Positions 46,353-55,030 of a DNA stretch of 64,000 nt are shown here, in pieces. The notes below the pieces were generated by a model. It saw only the letters and a list, made by a program, of their open reading frames with translations, made no database searches and was not told the origin of the DNA. The stretch lies in NCBI RefSeq assembly GCF_014635825.1, contig NZ_BMDO01000001.1, forward strand, positions 992,001 through 1,056,000. Direction: 5' to 3'. Made by a program: the position numbers and the translations under genes. Position 1 is the first letter of the stretch. Each line of letters starts with the position of its first letter. This DNA comes from Mucilaginibacter galii. GTDB taxonomy: Bacteria; Bacteroidota; Bacteroidia; Sphingobacteriales; Sphingobacteriaceae.

Positions 46353-46573
46353 GGTATCTCTGTTTTCATGATACGGGTAAAACGCAGTATTCCATAAGCG
46401 ATGAACAAACCGCCAAAAGTATAGCGTTGCGTATCGCTCAGGTTCAAAGGCAGTGCTTTCCAAAACATGATAAGCACACCTAAAATAAATATCCCTATAA
46501 ATAGGGCTGCTCCTAAAATAAACAAAAACCGCCTTTTGGGCGATTTTTGTTTATTAAAATCTGAATTTAACAT
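46349..46573 (-). CDS. Small two-helix membrane protein of the tonB locus
   Basis: 74 residues. A basic N-terminus (SDFNKQKSPKRR) is followed by two membrane helices (FLFILGAALFIGIFILGVLIMFW and TFGGLFIAYGILRFTRI). It overlaps the PstS-like gene by four bases (ATGA) and starts nine bases after tonB, so it is part of the operon. I recognise no named family; a membrane partner of the TonB system is possible. Confidence 0.8.
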   Translation of the reverse strand: MLNSDFNKQKSPKRRFLFILGAALFIGIFILGVLIMFWKALPLNLSDTQRYTFGGLFIAYGILRFTRIMKTEIP

Positions 46574-46582
46574 TCAAATAAC

Positions 46583-47419
46583 TTATTGATCATTCAATGT
46601 AAATACGATAGGTACCGTGTATTGTACACGTACAGATCTACCATTTTGACGGCCCGGCGTCCATTTTGGTGAAGATTTTACCACACGGATAGCTTCTTCT
46701 TCCAAGCCTGAACCAAAAGTACGTCCAACCACTTTAACATCGGTTAAGCTACCGTCGCGCTCTACTACGAACGTTACGTTAACACGCCCTTGTACACCGT
46801 TCTCTTGTGCTACAGCCGGGTATCTTACCGATTTTGACAGATACTTGTTAAAGTCACCGTTAAAGGCCGGTAATTGCTCAACCGAAGTAAAGATCTCGTT
46901 AGGGTTTGATTCTACTACCGCGGCGCTAACCGGAGCGTTACCAACAGGCTCGTCAATACGAACGGTTTGTGTAGGGTCACCTTTAATATCTTTCTGACCT
47001 GGGTCAGCCACTTTCAGATCTTCCTGTGTTGGTGGATCTTTCTCACGTACTTGCTCATCCGGTTTTACTATCGGAGGAGGGAACTTCACCTGGTCAATCT
47101 TTGGCTTTTGAGGCTCAGCAGTTGGCGGAGGTGGCGGAGGTGGTTCGCTCTTGTTAATGGGTGGCGGAGGTGTTAATACCACTTCCTGAATTTTAACCTT
47201 CTCTTGCGGAGGAGGAATCAATCCTTTGATCTTGTTAATGATAGTTGGCAACGAAACTGCGAAGACGAACAGCACCGCTGTAATAACCAAAGCTACTATA
47301 GTGTTACGCGCGTTATTTTTACGTAACTGGTAAGCGCCATAGGCTTTGTTCCTATCATTAAAAACAACATCAATCCACTCTGTTTTTAATATGTCTAATT
47401 TTGATCCTAATATAGCCAT
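46583..47419 (-). CDS. tonB: Energy transducer TonB
   Basis: 278 residues. An N-terminal cytoplasmic part and one membrane helix (TIVALVITAVLFVFAVSLPTII) lead into a Pro-rich periplasmic spacer (TPPPPINKSEPPPPPPPTAEPQKPK) and a C-terminal TonB domain (LPAFNGDFNKYLSKSVRYPAVAQENGVQGRVNVTFVVERDGSLTDVKV). It transmits proton-motive force from ExbBD to outer-membrane receptors. It follows two exbD genes on the same strand. Confidence 0.95.
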   Translation of the reverse strand: MAILGSKLDILKTEWIDVVFNDRNKAYGAYQLRKNNARNTIVALVITAVLFVFAVSLPTIINKIKGLIPPPQEKVKIQEVVLTPPPPINKSEPPPPPPPTAEPQKPKIDQVKFPPPIVKPDEQVREKDPPTQEDLKVADPGQKDIKGDPTQTVRIDEPVGNAPVSAAVVESNPNEIFTSVEQLPAFNGDFNKYLSKSVRYPAVAQENGVQGRVNVTFVVERDGSLTDVKVVGRTFGSGLEEEAIRVVKSSPKWTPGRQNGRSVRVQYTVPIVFTLNDQ

Positions 47420-47457
47420 GGCTTTTTTAGTTTTTAACGTTTAACAAAGTGTGGTTC

Positions 47458-47994
47458 TTAAAATAGATTGTCTCGTTTCAGGAGGTCAATTTCAACCGGC
47501 GATATATCAACTATGGCAAAGGCCATGTTATCGGTAATATGTAATTCGTCAAGCACGTCAACCACGTTTTTGTAAACTGATTTTTCACTCGGCTTAACAA
47601 TTACAAACATAGTTTTACCAGTTGTTGATTTAACTCTTTGCGATTGATCTATTAAAACCTTACGTATACCTTTATCACCTTTGCTGTAATCGCCAACGGT
47701 TGGAGGAGTTTTACCAGGCTCGCCAACAAACCATTCCAGTTTGTTACCGCTACCTAATAAAACGGTCATTGTACGCGAAGCAGCAATTGGCTCCTGTGTA
47801 TTCTTATCATCTTTGTCCGGCATGGCCAAGTCCATTGCTTTGGGCTTGTTCAGGGTGGTAGTAAGCATAAAGAATGTTACCAATAAGAAAGCCAGATCCA
47901 CCATTGCTGTTAAATCAACACGTGTACTTTGCTTCTTACTTCTAACCTTCCCGCCTTTTTTTCCACCCCCGCCGGAGGTATCTAATTCTGCCAT
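47458..47994 (-). CDS. exbD: ExbD/TolR family protein (second copy)
   Basis: 178 residues. A basic Lys-rich N-terminus with a GGGGKKGGK stretch, then one membrane helix (DLTAMVDLAFLLVTFFMLTTTL) with the conserved Asp in the membrane, and a periplasmic domain (FVIVKPSEKSVYKNVVDVLDEL). It pairs with ExbB to form the proton-driven motor. It starts five bases after the first exbD stop. Confidence 0.93.
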   Translation of the reverse strand: MAELDTSGGGGKKGGKVRSKKQSTRVDLTAMVDLAFLLVTFFMLTTTLNKPKAMDLAMPDKDDKNTQEPIAASRTMTVLLGSGNKLEWFVGEPGKTPPTVGDYSKGDKGIRKVLIDQSQRVKSTTGKTMFVIVKPSEKSVYKNVVDVLDELHITDNMAFAIVDISPVEIDLLKRDNLF

Positions 47995-47998
47995 TTTA

Positions 47999-48610
47999 TT
48001 ATTTTCCTCTTAATGTAGTAATTAAACTAAACTTATTTACTTTTTGCTTTTGCAATATGGCTATAATACGCTGCATAGTAGGATACTCTTCATTACTGTC
48101 GCCTTTAATAGAAAACAATAATTCTTTGTTGGTTAAGTTTTTTTCTACTACACGTGCTTCGTGTACCCAGTTATACAATTCGTTACTTACCGAATCGGTA
48201 GGAATACCTTTACCGGCAGTAATAACAGCTTTGCGTTGCTCGGAATCCATAGCCAGGTATTGCTTAAGCTGTTGAATAGGAACACCTACGTTATCCAGAT
48301 TCTGAAATTGCTTAACCTCACTTGGCGTGAAACCGATACTATATTTGGTACCCATTTGCAGCAAAGTTTGTTTGCGGTTTTCAGGACCATCTATGGTAAA
48401 GAAAACCTTTCCTTTACCAACAGTTAAAATGGCAACTCCTGATTCAGGCAAAGTTTGCTCAGTTGCCGATTTCGGCATATCAACAGCAACCGGATCTTCT
48501 ACCTTGGGCTTGGCCGTTAATATAAAGAAGGTAAGCAAAAGGAAAGCCACGTCGCACATGGCGGTCATGTCAATTGCTGTACTCTTTCTTGGAACTTTAA
48601 TTCTTGGCAT
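47999..48610 (-). CDS. exbD: ExbD/TolR family protein (first copy)
   Basis: 203 residues. RIKVPRKSTAIDMTAMCDVAFLLLTFFILTAK is the membrane helix with the conserved Asp; the periplasmic domain is longer than usual and contains a charged middle (PENRKQTLLQMGTKYSIGF, LLFSIKGDSNEEYPTMQRIIAILQK). Two different ExbD proteins in tandem after one ExbB is common in Bacteroidota and suggests heteromeric motors. Confidence 0.93.
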   Translation of the reverse strand: MPRIKVPRKSTAIDMTAMCDVAFLLLTFFILTAKPKVEDPVAVDMPKSATEQTLPESGVAILTVGKGKVFFTIDGPENRKQTLLQMGTKYSIGFTPSEVKQFQNLDNVGVPIQQLKQYLAMDSEQRKAVITAGKGIPTDSVSNELYNWVHEARVVEKNLTNKELLFSIKGDSNEEYPTMQRIIAILQKQKVNKFSLITTLRGK

Positions 48611-48704
48611 TTTGCTTTATCTTTTAAAAATCAATACTATAACTGGTTAATTATCAACTGCTCCGCTACTTGCAGCAGCGAAGCAGTATCTATAAAACCA
48701 ACGT

Positions 48705-49550
48705 TTAGTATTTATCTTTATTTTTGTGTGAAGCAGCAAATGTTTGTACAATGCTGAAACCTGTTTCGTCAATAGCGTAAGTCAGTTTATCAATTTTTGA
48801 TGTAAAGAAGTTGTACATGATAATTGATAAAGCCGAAGTACTGATACCTAGTGCAGTGTTAATTAACGCCTCAGAAATACCGGTTGCTAACTCAGATGAG
48901 CTTGATGCACCAGAATCACCTAATGACTGGAAGGCCTTGATCATACCTGTTACAGTACCTAACAGACCCATTAACGTACCAATAGATACTAAAGTAGCGA
49001 TGATGGTTAAGTTTTGCTCTAACATTGGCATTTCCAATGCAGTTGCTTCTTCAATATCTTTTTGGATAGCTAAAGTTTTTTGATCAACATCCAGGTTTGG
49101 CTCAATTTCCATTTCGCGGTATTTTTTCAGACCCGATTTGATAACGTTAGCTACAGAACCTTTTTGTTTGTCGCACTCAGTGTTTGCAGCGTCGATGTTA
49201 CCTTGGTTTAAGAAAGCATTGATCTTTCTAACGAAAGCATCAACGTTACCTGTACCAGAGGCTTTGCCAATAACTACAAAACGCTCGATAGAGAAAACGA
49301 TCAGCATCAGGAACATGGTCATTAACACGGGTACGATAACACCACCTTTATGTACAGTACCGAAGTAATCTACAGGAGCGCCTTTTTCTACATCACCACC
49401 TTTGTAATGGCTTGGATCTCCCAAAACAAACATGAAAATCAATATTGCGATTACGAAACAAATTGGAATTACTAATGAAGCGAAAGCGCCTGAGTTGCCT
49501 GAGCTTTCGTTTTTAACAGGGGTAGTTGGTTTTGATGGTGCGGTTGCCAT
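48705..49550 (-). CDS. exbB: ExbB/TolQ/MotA proton-channel protein
   Basis: 281 residues, three membrane helices. MEIEPNLDVDQKTLAIQKDIEEATALEMPMLEQNLTIIATLVSIGTLMGLLGTVTGMIKAFQSLG and ATGISEALINTALGISTSALSIIMYNFF are the MotA/TolQ/ExbB signature. It uses the proton gradient to energise TonB. It is the first gene of the exbB-exbD-exbD-tonB operon; TAAATTTG at 49620-49627 on the minus strand is a candidate -7 box. Confidence 0.96.
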   Translation of the reverse strand: MATAPSKPTTPVKNESSGNSGAFASLVIPICFVIAILIFMFVLGDPSHYKGGDVEKGAPVDYFGTVHKGGVIVPVLMTMFLMLIVFSIERFVVIGKASGTGNVDAFVRKINAFLNQGNIDAANTECDKQKGSVANVIKSGLKKYREMEIEPNLDVDQKTLAIQKDIEEATALEMPMLEQNLTIIATLVSIGTLMGLLGTVTGMIKAFQSLGDSGASSSSELATGISEALINTALGISTSALSIIMYNFFTSKIDKLTYAIDETGFSIVQTFAASHKNKDKY

Positions 49551-50019
49551 TACTTTAAATTTAGTTTTAGTTTTTGTTTATCTATTTAGTTAATTAAATA
49601 TACGAGTTACAACGAATAACAAATTTATAATTTTATGAATATAAATTTAGTCAAAATGTTATTCTTTACAATTATTTAATGTCAGATTATTAGGTATGTA
49701 ATTTTCTGCAATATACTACTTAACGTAATCAGTGACATATATTATGTTACACAAACATTTTTTTGCAATGAAAGCCATTTTTTTTAATAATAACAAGCAA
49801 TGCTTATTAAAAATGTGTAACTAAAATGATATGTGCCTGCTTAAAGCGCTATTATCATTTTAATTGATTGCCTAATATACGTGTATTTGCTGTTGTTAAT
49901 GATAAAGCAAGCGCTGATTTTATAAAAAGTTTGCAATAATTTTATAGAAACATGCCTCAGGGCCAAAATAGGCTTGATGACGAGCATTATAAATATGTTG
50001 TAAACAATAAAAATGGGAT
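49551..50019. other. AT-rich intergenic region upstream of exbB
   Basis: 469 bases with no convincing gene on either strand. It contains a -7-like TAAATTTG (minus strand, 49620-49627) for exbB and a perfect 10-bp inverted repeat at 49781-49790 / 49804-49813 (TTTTTAATAA, 13-base loop) that may be a weak terminator. Otherwise I see no structured signal. Confidence 0.6.
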
Positions 50020-50364
50020 TTAGCCGCCGGCTTTCTTGGCTTTGTAGCCATCCGTTTGTAGTAGAGTGAGAATTTTGTCTCTGAAATCGCCTTGTATCAA
50101 TATTTCATAATCTTTTACCGAACCACCTACGCCGCATTTGGTCTTTAGCTTCTTGCCCAGTTCATCCAGATCGGCTTCGGCACCGGCAAAACCGGTTAAA
50201 CGGGTAACCAGCTTACTGCCGCCCTTACGGTCTAAGTATATTTTGAGGTTTTGCTGTTGCGGCGGAGGAGTTACAGTGCCTTCTGTTGAATTGTTATCCA
50301 GTTCAAAATCGGGGTTGGTAGAGTAGATCATTCCACCGTTGCTGTTCTTGTTTTTTTTCGACAT
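50020..50364 (-). CDS. Translation initiation factor, SUI1/eIF1-like (YciH)
   Basis: 114 residues. A low-complexity N-terminus is followed by the SUI1 domain: [62 protein letters not shown]. The domain binds the ribosomal P site region; in bacteria its exact role is unsettled, with fidelity or stress functions suggested. It starts six bases after the lipid-kinase stop, so they share a transcript. Confidence 0.93.
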   Translation of the reverse strand: MSKKNKNSNGGMIYSTNPDFELDNNSTEGTVTPPPQQQNLKIYLDRKGGSKLVTRLTGFAGAEADLDELGKKLKTKCGVGGSVKDYEILIQGDFRDKILTLLQTDGYKAKKAGG

Positions 50365-50370
50365 GGCTTT

Positions 50371-51258
50371 TTACCGGCTGTACTGGCGGCCTACAATAAC
50401 TTTTAACGATAGCGGTACCACCTTTATTTCGGCAGTAGCACCTATAGTTTGCGGCTCGCCGTCAATATGTGCAGGACCTGCGGCTTTACGTTTAATTTGT
50501 ATCTTTTTACCCCGTATGATCTCTACAAAACTCGATTTATCGGCCGTTTTGGTGAACATCCGCAAGCCCATCTCCGGGAAACGGTATAAGGGGAAAGGTT
50601 TGATTACGCATACATCCAGCAAACCATCCTGTACAGAGGCCTGCGGCGATACATGTGCATTGTTGCCATATTGCGACGAATTGGCAAAGCTTAACATAAA
50701 CGCATCGCGGTCATATTGCTTACCGTCAATTTCCATATGGTAGCTTTGCGATTTATAGCTAATGATTTCCTGCAATGCCGATTTAAAGTAGGTAATAAAG
50801 CCTCTTTTTGTCTTTTGTGCAAAAACCTGGCTTATATGAGCATCAAAGCCCATACCGGCCATGTTAAAAAACCACTGCCCGTCCATTTGCCCGGCATCTA
50901 TCAATTCAATATTATTATCATTAATATTTTGAATGGCCTTAGCAGTATCCATAGGTATACTTAAAAACCTCGACAAGCCGTTGCCCGAACCAAATGGAAG
51001 TATACCCAAGGCGGCTTGCGTACCCACTACTGCCGATGCCACTTCGTTTACAGTGCCATCGCCACCAACAGCTATAATGCTTTGATATGTTTTAGCGGCT
51101 TCTTTAGCCAGCCAATGGGCATGCCCGGCTTCTTCTGTAAAAACAATAGTATGCTCAACCGTAGCTTTATCCAAATGCTGCTGTATAAGCTGGGGCACAT
51201 GTTCCTTGCTTTTACCGCCCGCAATGGGGTTTATAATAAATAAAGCTTTCCTTTTCAA
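50371..51258 (-). CDS. Diacylglycerol kinase family lipid kinase (YegS/DgkB-like)
   Basis: 295 residues. FIINPIAGGKSKEHVPQLIQ, IIAVGGDGTVNEVASAVVGTQAALGILPFGSGNGLSRFLSI and FNMAGMGFDAHIS are the DAGK catalytic domain, followed by a C-terminal beta domain (GLLDVCVIKPFPLYRFPEM). It phosphorylates a lipid such as diacylglycerol or a sphingoid base; the latter would fit a sphingolipid-making Bacteroidota but is inference. TACTTTTG at 51278-51285 is its likely -7 box. Confidence 0.92.
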   Translation of the reverse strand: MKRKALFIINPIAGGKSKEHVPQLIQQHLDKATVEHTIVFTEEAGHAHWLAKEAAKTYQSIIAVGGDGTVNEVASAVVGTQAALGILPFGSGNGLSRFLSIPMDTAKAIQNINDNNIELIDAGQMDGQWFFNMAGMGFDAHISQVFAQKTKRGFITYFKSALQEIISYKSQSYHMEIDGKQYDRDAFMLSFANSSQYGNNAHVSPQASVQDGLLDVCVIKPFPLYRFPEMGLRMFTKTADKSSFVEIIRGKKIQIKRKAAGPAHIDGEPQTIGATAEIKVVPLSLKVIVGRQYSR

Positions 51259-51277
51259 CTACTTTTATTTTCGGCAT

Positions 51278-51323
51278 CAAAAGTAACCCTATTTTCGGCT
51301 TTTGTAAAATTGTTTTACTTTTG
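51278..51323. promoter_or_regulatory. Divergent promoter pair for the lipid kinase and metK
   Basis: Two TACTTTTG boxes face away from each other: minus strand at 51278-51285 (lipid kinase) and plus strand at 51316-51323 (metK). The plus-strand box would start transcription at about 51328, just where the riboswitch begins, which supports both calls. Confidence 0.6.
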
Positions 51324-51330
51324 CCCACTG

Positions 51331-51401
51331 AAGGTGGACTGATTTGATAAAACTGCGTTAAGCAGTCGGATTGCAACCACGTAAAAAAGTGCTAAAACCA
51401 A
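51331..51401 (+). ncRNA. SAM-II riboswitch upstream of metK
   Basis: The conserved SAM-II (metA motif) segments appear in order: a P1 strand GUGG (51334-51337), UGAUUUGA (51340-51347), AUUGCAA followed directly by the P1 partner CCAC (51377-51380), then GCUAAAA (51391-51397). A small extra hairpin ACUGC/GCAGU is inserted in loop 1 at about 51352-51366. The same order is seen in the well-studied marine SAM-II RNA. It lies about 75 bases before the metK ATG and would lower metK expression when SAM is plentiful. Confidence 0.8.
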
Positions 51402-51476
51402 CTCTTCTTTTTTACCGCAATCTCTTCGTTTCAGCTGCTTTTTTCAATTACATTTATATTATATATAGAAAATATT

Positions 51477-52727
51477 ATGCCGTATTTATTCACTTCAGAG
51501 TCCGTATCAGAAGGACATCCGGATAAAGTAGCCGACCAGATATCGGATGCACTCATTGATAATTTTTTAGCCTTTGATGCCGATTCGAAAGTGGCCTGCG
51601 AAACGCTGGTAACCACCGGACAAGTTATCTTAGCCGGAGAAGTAAAATCAAAAGCGTATTTAGACGTTCAAAAAATTGCCCGCGATGTTATAAACCGTAT
51701 TGGTTATACCAAAGGCGAGTATATGTTTGATGGTAGTTCTTGCGGTGTACTATCGGCTATTCACGAGCAATCTCCCGATATTAACCAGGGGGTTGACAAG
51801 CAAGACCGCGAAGAGCAAGGTGCAGGTGACCAGGGTATGATGTTTGGCTATGCTACAGTTGAAACCGATAACTACATGCCCCTGGCTTTAGATATTGCCC
51901 ACGCTTTATTAATTGAGCTGGCTGCCGTTCGTCGCGAAGGTACAGATATTAAATACCTTCGCCCGGATGCGAAATCGCAGGTTACACTGGAATATGATGA
52001 TAACAACCAGCCGCAACGTATTGATGCCATTGTAATTTCTACCCAGCATGATGATTTTGATGAGGATGAAGCTATGCTGGCTAAAATTCGTGAGGATATT
52101 ATTGGCTTTTTAATTCCGCGTGTTAAGGCACGTTACCCTAAATATGCCCACTTCTTTAACGATGATATCACTTACCACATCAATCCAACCGGTAAATTTG
52201 TAATTGGTGGTCCGCATGGCGATACCGGTTTAACAGGCCGTAAAATTATTGTGGATACTTACGGTGGTAAAGGTGCGCACGGTGGTGGCGCATTTTCGGG
52301 TAAAGACCCGTCAAAAGTAGACCGCTCTGCTGCTTATGCTACCCGCCACATTGCCAAAAACCTGGTAGCGGCCGGTGTTTGCAATGAGGTGTTGGTACAG
52401 GTGTCTTACGCAATTGGCGTGGCACAACCTATGGGTATTTATATCAATACTTATGGTACCGCCAAAGTTGATCTGCACGATGGAGACATTGCCCGCAAAG
52501 TAGAAGAATTGTTTGATATGCGCCCATACGCTATTGAAACCCGCTTTAAACTGCGTAACCCTATTTATAGCGAAACTGCCGCTTACGGTCACTTTGGTAA
52601 GCCAAGCCAAACCGTTACCAAAACTTTTGTCAGCCCCGAAGGCCGCGAAGTAACCAAGGAAGTGGAACTGTTTACCTGGGAAAAATTAGACTACGTTGAA
52701 AAAGTAAAGCAGGCTTTTGGCTTGTAA
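51477..52727 (+). CDS. metK: S-adenosylmethionine synthetase
   Basis: 416 residues. [40 protein letters not shown], the glycine-rich [24 protein letters not shown] and the C-terminal [33 protein letters not shown] are diagnostic. It makes SAM from methionine and ATP. A SAM-II riboswitch upstream gives feedback control. A terminator follows within 60 bases. Confidence 0.98.
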   Translation: MPYLFTSESVSEGHPDKVADQISDALIDNFLAFDADSKVACETLVTTGQVILAGEVKSKAYLDVQKIARDVINRIGYTKGEYMFDGSSCGVLSAIHEQSPDINQGVDKQDREEQGAGDQGMMFGYATVETDNYMPLALDIAHALLIELAAVRREGTDIKYLRPDAKSQVTLEYDDNNQPQRIDAIVISTQHDDFDEDEAMLAKIREDIIGFLIPRVKARYPKYAHFFNDDITYHINPTGKFVIGGPHGDTGLTGRKIIVDTYGGKGAHGGGAFSGKDPSKVDRSAAYATRHIAKNLVAAGVCNEVLVQVSYAIGVAQPMGIYINTYGTAKVDLHDGDIARKVEELFDMRPYAIETRFKLRNPIYSETAAYGHFGKPSQTVTKTFVSPEGREVTKEVELFTWEKLDYVEKVKQAFGL

Positions 52728-52750
52728 TCATTTGATACGCTAATGCATTG

Positions 52751-52784
52751 AAAAGAGCGACAGATAGTATCTGCCGCTCTTTTT
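52751..52784 (+). terminator. Terminator after metK
   Basis: AAAAGAGCG / CGCTCTTTT stem with an inner CAGAT/ATCTG stem and an AGT loop (one mismatch between the two), followed by T's. It lies 24 bases after the metK stop. Confidence 0.9.
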
Positions 52785-52805
52785 ATTTTAACCTGCTCAC
52801 TAATT

Positions 52806-53732
52806 ATGTCTGCTCCTGCCCCACCACCCCGCTTGCTCGTTATATTGGCGTTTATAGCTGTATATTTTATTTGGGGATCAACTTATTTGGCCGTACGCTT
52901 TGGGCTTGCCGGCTTTCCGCCTTTCATTTTAGTAGCCTTACGCTACATTGTAGCAGGTATACTTATGCTGGCTTACTGCAAAATTAAACGGGAAGCTTTC
53001 CCTCCAATTAAACTGATGAACCTGCAAGCTATAAGTGGTATACTCATGCTGGTAGGCGGTACCGGCATGGTAGCCTGGGCCGAGCAATACATCACCTCGG
53101 GACAAGTTGCGGTTTTAATTGCAGCCCAGCCCTTATGGTTCCTGATACTGGATAAAGCCAACTGGCGACAATATTTTTCAGAGAAATACATCATTACAGG
53201 TTTACTTATCGGTTTTTTGGGTATTTTTCTGTTTATGAAATTGGGCCATGAAGAAGCCAGCAAAACTTCTACGATGAATGTTATTGCCATGATAGGGGTA
53301 CAAATTGGTGCTATGCTTTGGGTGGTTGGTTCGTTAATTACCAAGAAGAGTAAAGGCAGCAGCAGCGTTATTATGAACAGCAGCATTCAACTGATAGCAG
53401 CCAGCATATTTAGCGCACTGGTGGCTTTGGTTGCGGGCGAGTATTCGGGTTATAGTTTTACCCATGTGCCGCTAAACGCATGGCTGGGGCTTATCTTTTT
53501 GATCACGTTCGGCTCGTTGGTGGCTTACCTGGCTTATATCTGGCTGCTGGGTCACGTTGCCCCTGCGTTAATTAGCACCTACACCTATGTTAACCCGGTT
53601 GTAGCCGTATTTTTAGGCTGGGCATTAGCCGATGAAAAGTTTTATAGCGGTCAGTTTATTGGTTTGACCGTGATATTGATTGGGATTTTGCTGGTTAATG
53701 TGCCGGGATATAGGAAGAGTAAGGTTGAATAA
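52806..53732 (+). CDS. DMT superfamily (EamA) transporter
   Basis: 308 residues, ten membrane helices in two EamA repeats. LLVILAFIAVYFIWGSTYLAVRFGL and VAWAEQYITSGQVAVLIAAQPLW are typical of the first repeat, and LIFLITFGSLVAYLAYIWLLGHVAPALISTYTYVNPVVAVFLGWALADEKF of the second. It probably exports amino acids or other small metabolites; YedA-like proteins are closest by look. The substrate is unknown. It has its own transcription unit beyond the metK terminator. Confidence 0.92.
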   Translation: MSAPAPPPRLLVILAFIAVYFIWGSTYLAVRFGLAGFPPFILVALRYIVAGILMLAYCKIKREAFPPIKLMNLQAISGILMLVGGTGMVAWAEQYITSGQVAVLIAAQPLWFLILDKANWRQYFSEKYIITGLLIGFLGIFLFMKLGHEEASKTSTMNVIAMIGVQIGAMLWVVGSLITKKSKGSSSVIMNSSIQLIAASIFSALVALVAGEYSGYSFTHVPLNAWLGLIFLITFGSLVAYLAYIWLLGHVAPALISTYTYVNPVVAVFLGWALADEKFYSGQFIGLTVILIGILLVNVPGYRKSKVE

Positions 53733-53744
53733 TGCTTGCATTTA

Positions 53745-54045
53745 TCTTGTCATTTCGAACGTTGCTCCTATTTCCCTGAGTTAGTGCGTTTTGAACTTCG
53801 GCTTATGCTTGTAAACTCACTTCGTCTGCTCAATTGCCGCAGAGGCTGTTACTTTGTCATAGCCACAAAGTAACCAAAAGGCCTATCCAGCGCAATCCCT
53901 GCCTTTGCCCACAAGGCCCACTCCCGGCCGGGTGCGCTGGCAGGCCCTCGCTTCTTTTGACCATTTGAAGGATCATAGCATAACTCAACTTTTTTATATT
54001 GTATTTTTTCAATTCCCTCCCTAGGGAGGGCAGGGAGGGGTTTAA
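53745..54045. repeat. Repeat-rich intergenic island
   Basis: About 300 bases holding several repeat-like pieces. CTTGTCATTTCGAACG at about 53748-53763 resembles REP arms. A perfect 10-bp inverted repeat GTTACTTTGT / ACAAAGTAAC lies at 53848-53857 and 53865-53874. GC-rich GCCCACAAGGCCCACTCCCGGCCGGG follows at about 53907. A CCCTCCCTAGGGAGGG palindrome with AGGGAGGGG follows at 54014-54040. No coherent gene is seen. Base composition is richer in G and C than in neighbouring spacers. Confidence 0.65.
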
Positions 54046-54173
54046 TGAAACGGTTCATCAACCATGGATGTCAAACCCCACCTTGCCACTACACTTTCCA
54101 GCCGCACTCTCCCCAAGGAGGGAATTTAAAGCACAAAAAGTTTTCATATCCTAAGTCAATCCCCCAGCAAAAT

Positions 54174-54202
54174 AAAAAAAGAGACACCCAAAGGCATCTC
54201 TT
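54174..54202 (-). terminator. Terminator after the ABC permease gene
   Basis: On the minus strand a 10-bp stem AAGAGAUGCC / GGUGUCUCUU, allowing G-U pairs, with a short loop and then a run of seven U's. It lies 31 bases beyond the permease stop. Confidence 0.88.
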
Positions 54203-54232
54203 AATTCAATATATGATATGGTTAAGGTGTTG

Positions 54233-55024
54233 CTATTTTATGCTTTTGCGCTCTACAATAAAATATCCGATAAAGAAGATCACAACGGCGGTACCTAAGC
54301 TGAACAATACATCGTTGGTAAATAAATCTAAACTTGTAGAATTTTTCATCTTCTTACTCATGCCCATAACAGCTAACAGTGGTTGCGAGTATGGAAATGT
54401 ATAAGCATATTCCCATCTGGCGGAGGTAACTAATATTACACCTACAATAACGCCTACAAAGCCAATACCCATAGGCTTCAAAAAATCCTTCCACAAAAGG
54501 CTCATGATAAATTGCAGCGACAAAATGCCCATGGAGGCCATAAATAGTTTGAAATATATCTGGAAAAGCTCCTTTTCCATATGGTAGCCACTAAATTTCA
54601 GTTTTGGCTGAATGGCTCCCAACAGGTTACCGAAAGCCCAGGTAAATGTGGCAAACAGCATCAAGCTTATCAGTATCAGCAATACCGCGTATAAAAATTT
54701 AGCGGTGTAAATACTCCATTTGGGTATAGGTAAGGTGAACAAGGTTTTCCACGTGTCTGATTTATGCTCAATGCTATTTACCGAGTAGGCAATAAATACA
54801 ATAAACATAGGTAACAACAACGACCCCATAATACCAATGGGAATACCGGCAAACTGTGCCCATATAGCTACTGGAGGCAGCATAGCCAGCTTATCGGCTT
54901 TCATAAAGAAGCCAAAGCTTACCAGCAACATCAAGATCAAAGGCAAAAGTATAGCACTCCAGAAACCCAGTGTTTTGCGGCTTTTATAAAATTCTGATTG
55001 CAGAGAGAGTAAAAATCCTTTCAT
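54233..55024 (-). CDS. ABC-2 type permease
   Basis: 263 residues with six membrane helices. The N-terminal SLQSEFYKSRKTLGFWSAILLPLILMLLVSFGFF is the elbow helix and first membrane span of lantibiotic-type ABC-2 permeases, and FIAYSVNSIEHKSDTWKTLFTLPIPKWSIYTAKFLYAVLLILISL is a conserved cytoplasmic loop. With the ATPase gene six bases upstream it forms a BcrAB-like exporter, possibly for antimicrobial peptide or lipid-related resistance. The substrate is not evident. Confidence 0.88.
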   Translation of the reverse strand: MKGFLLSLQSEFYKSRKTLGFWSAILLPLILMLLVSFGFFMKADKLAMLPPVAIWAQFAGIPIGIMGSLLLPMFIVFIAYSVNSIEHKSDTWKTLFTLPIPKWSIYTAKFLYAVLLILISLMLFATFTWAFGNLLGAIQPKLKFSGYHMEKELFQIYFKLFMASMGILSLQFIMSLLWKDFLKPMGIGFVGVIVGVILVTSARWEYAYTFPYSQPLLAVMGMSKKMKNSTSLDLFTNDVLFSLGTAVVIFFIGYFIVERKSIK

Positions 55025-55030
55025 TGTGGG

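Noticed and set aside
51331..51401. SAM-I (S-box) riboswitch
   Set aside because: The long four-way-junction signatures of SAM-I are absent, while the short SAM-II segments occur in the right order.
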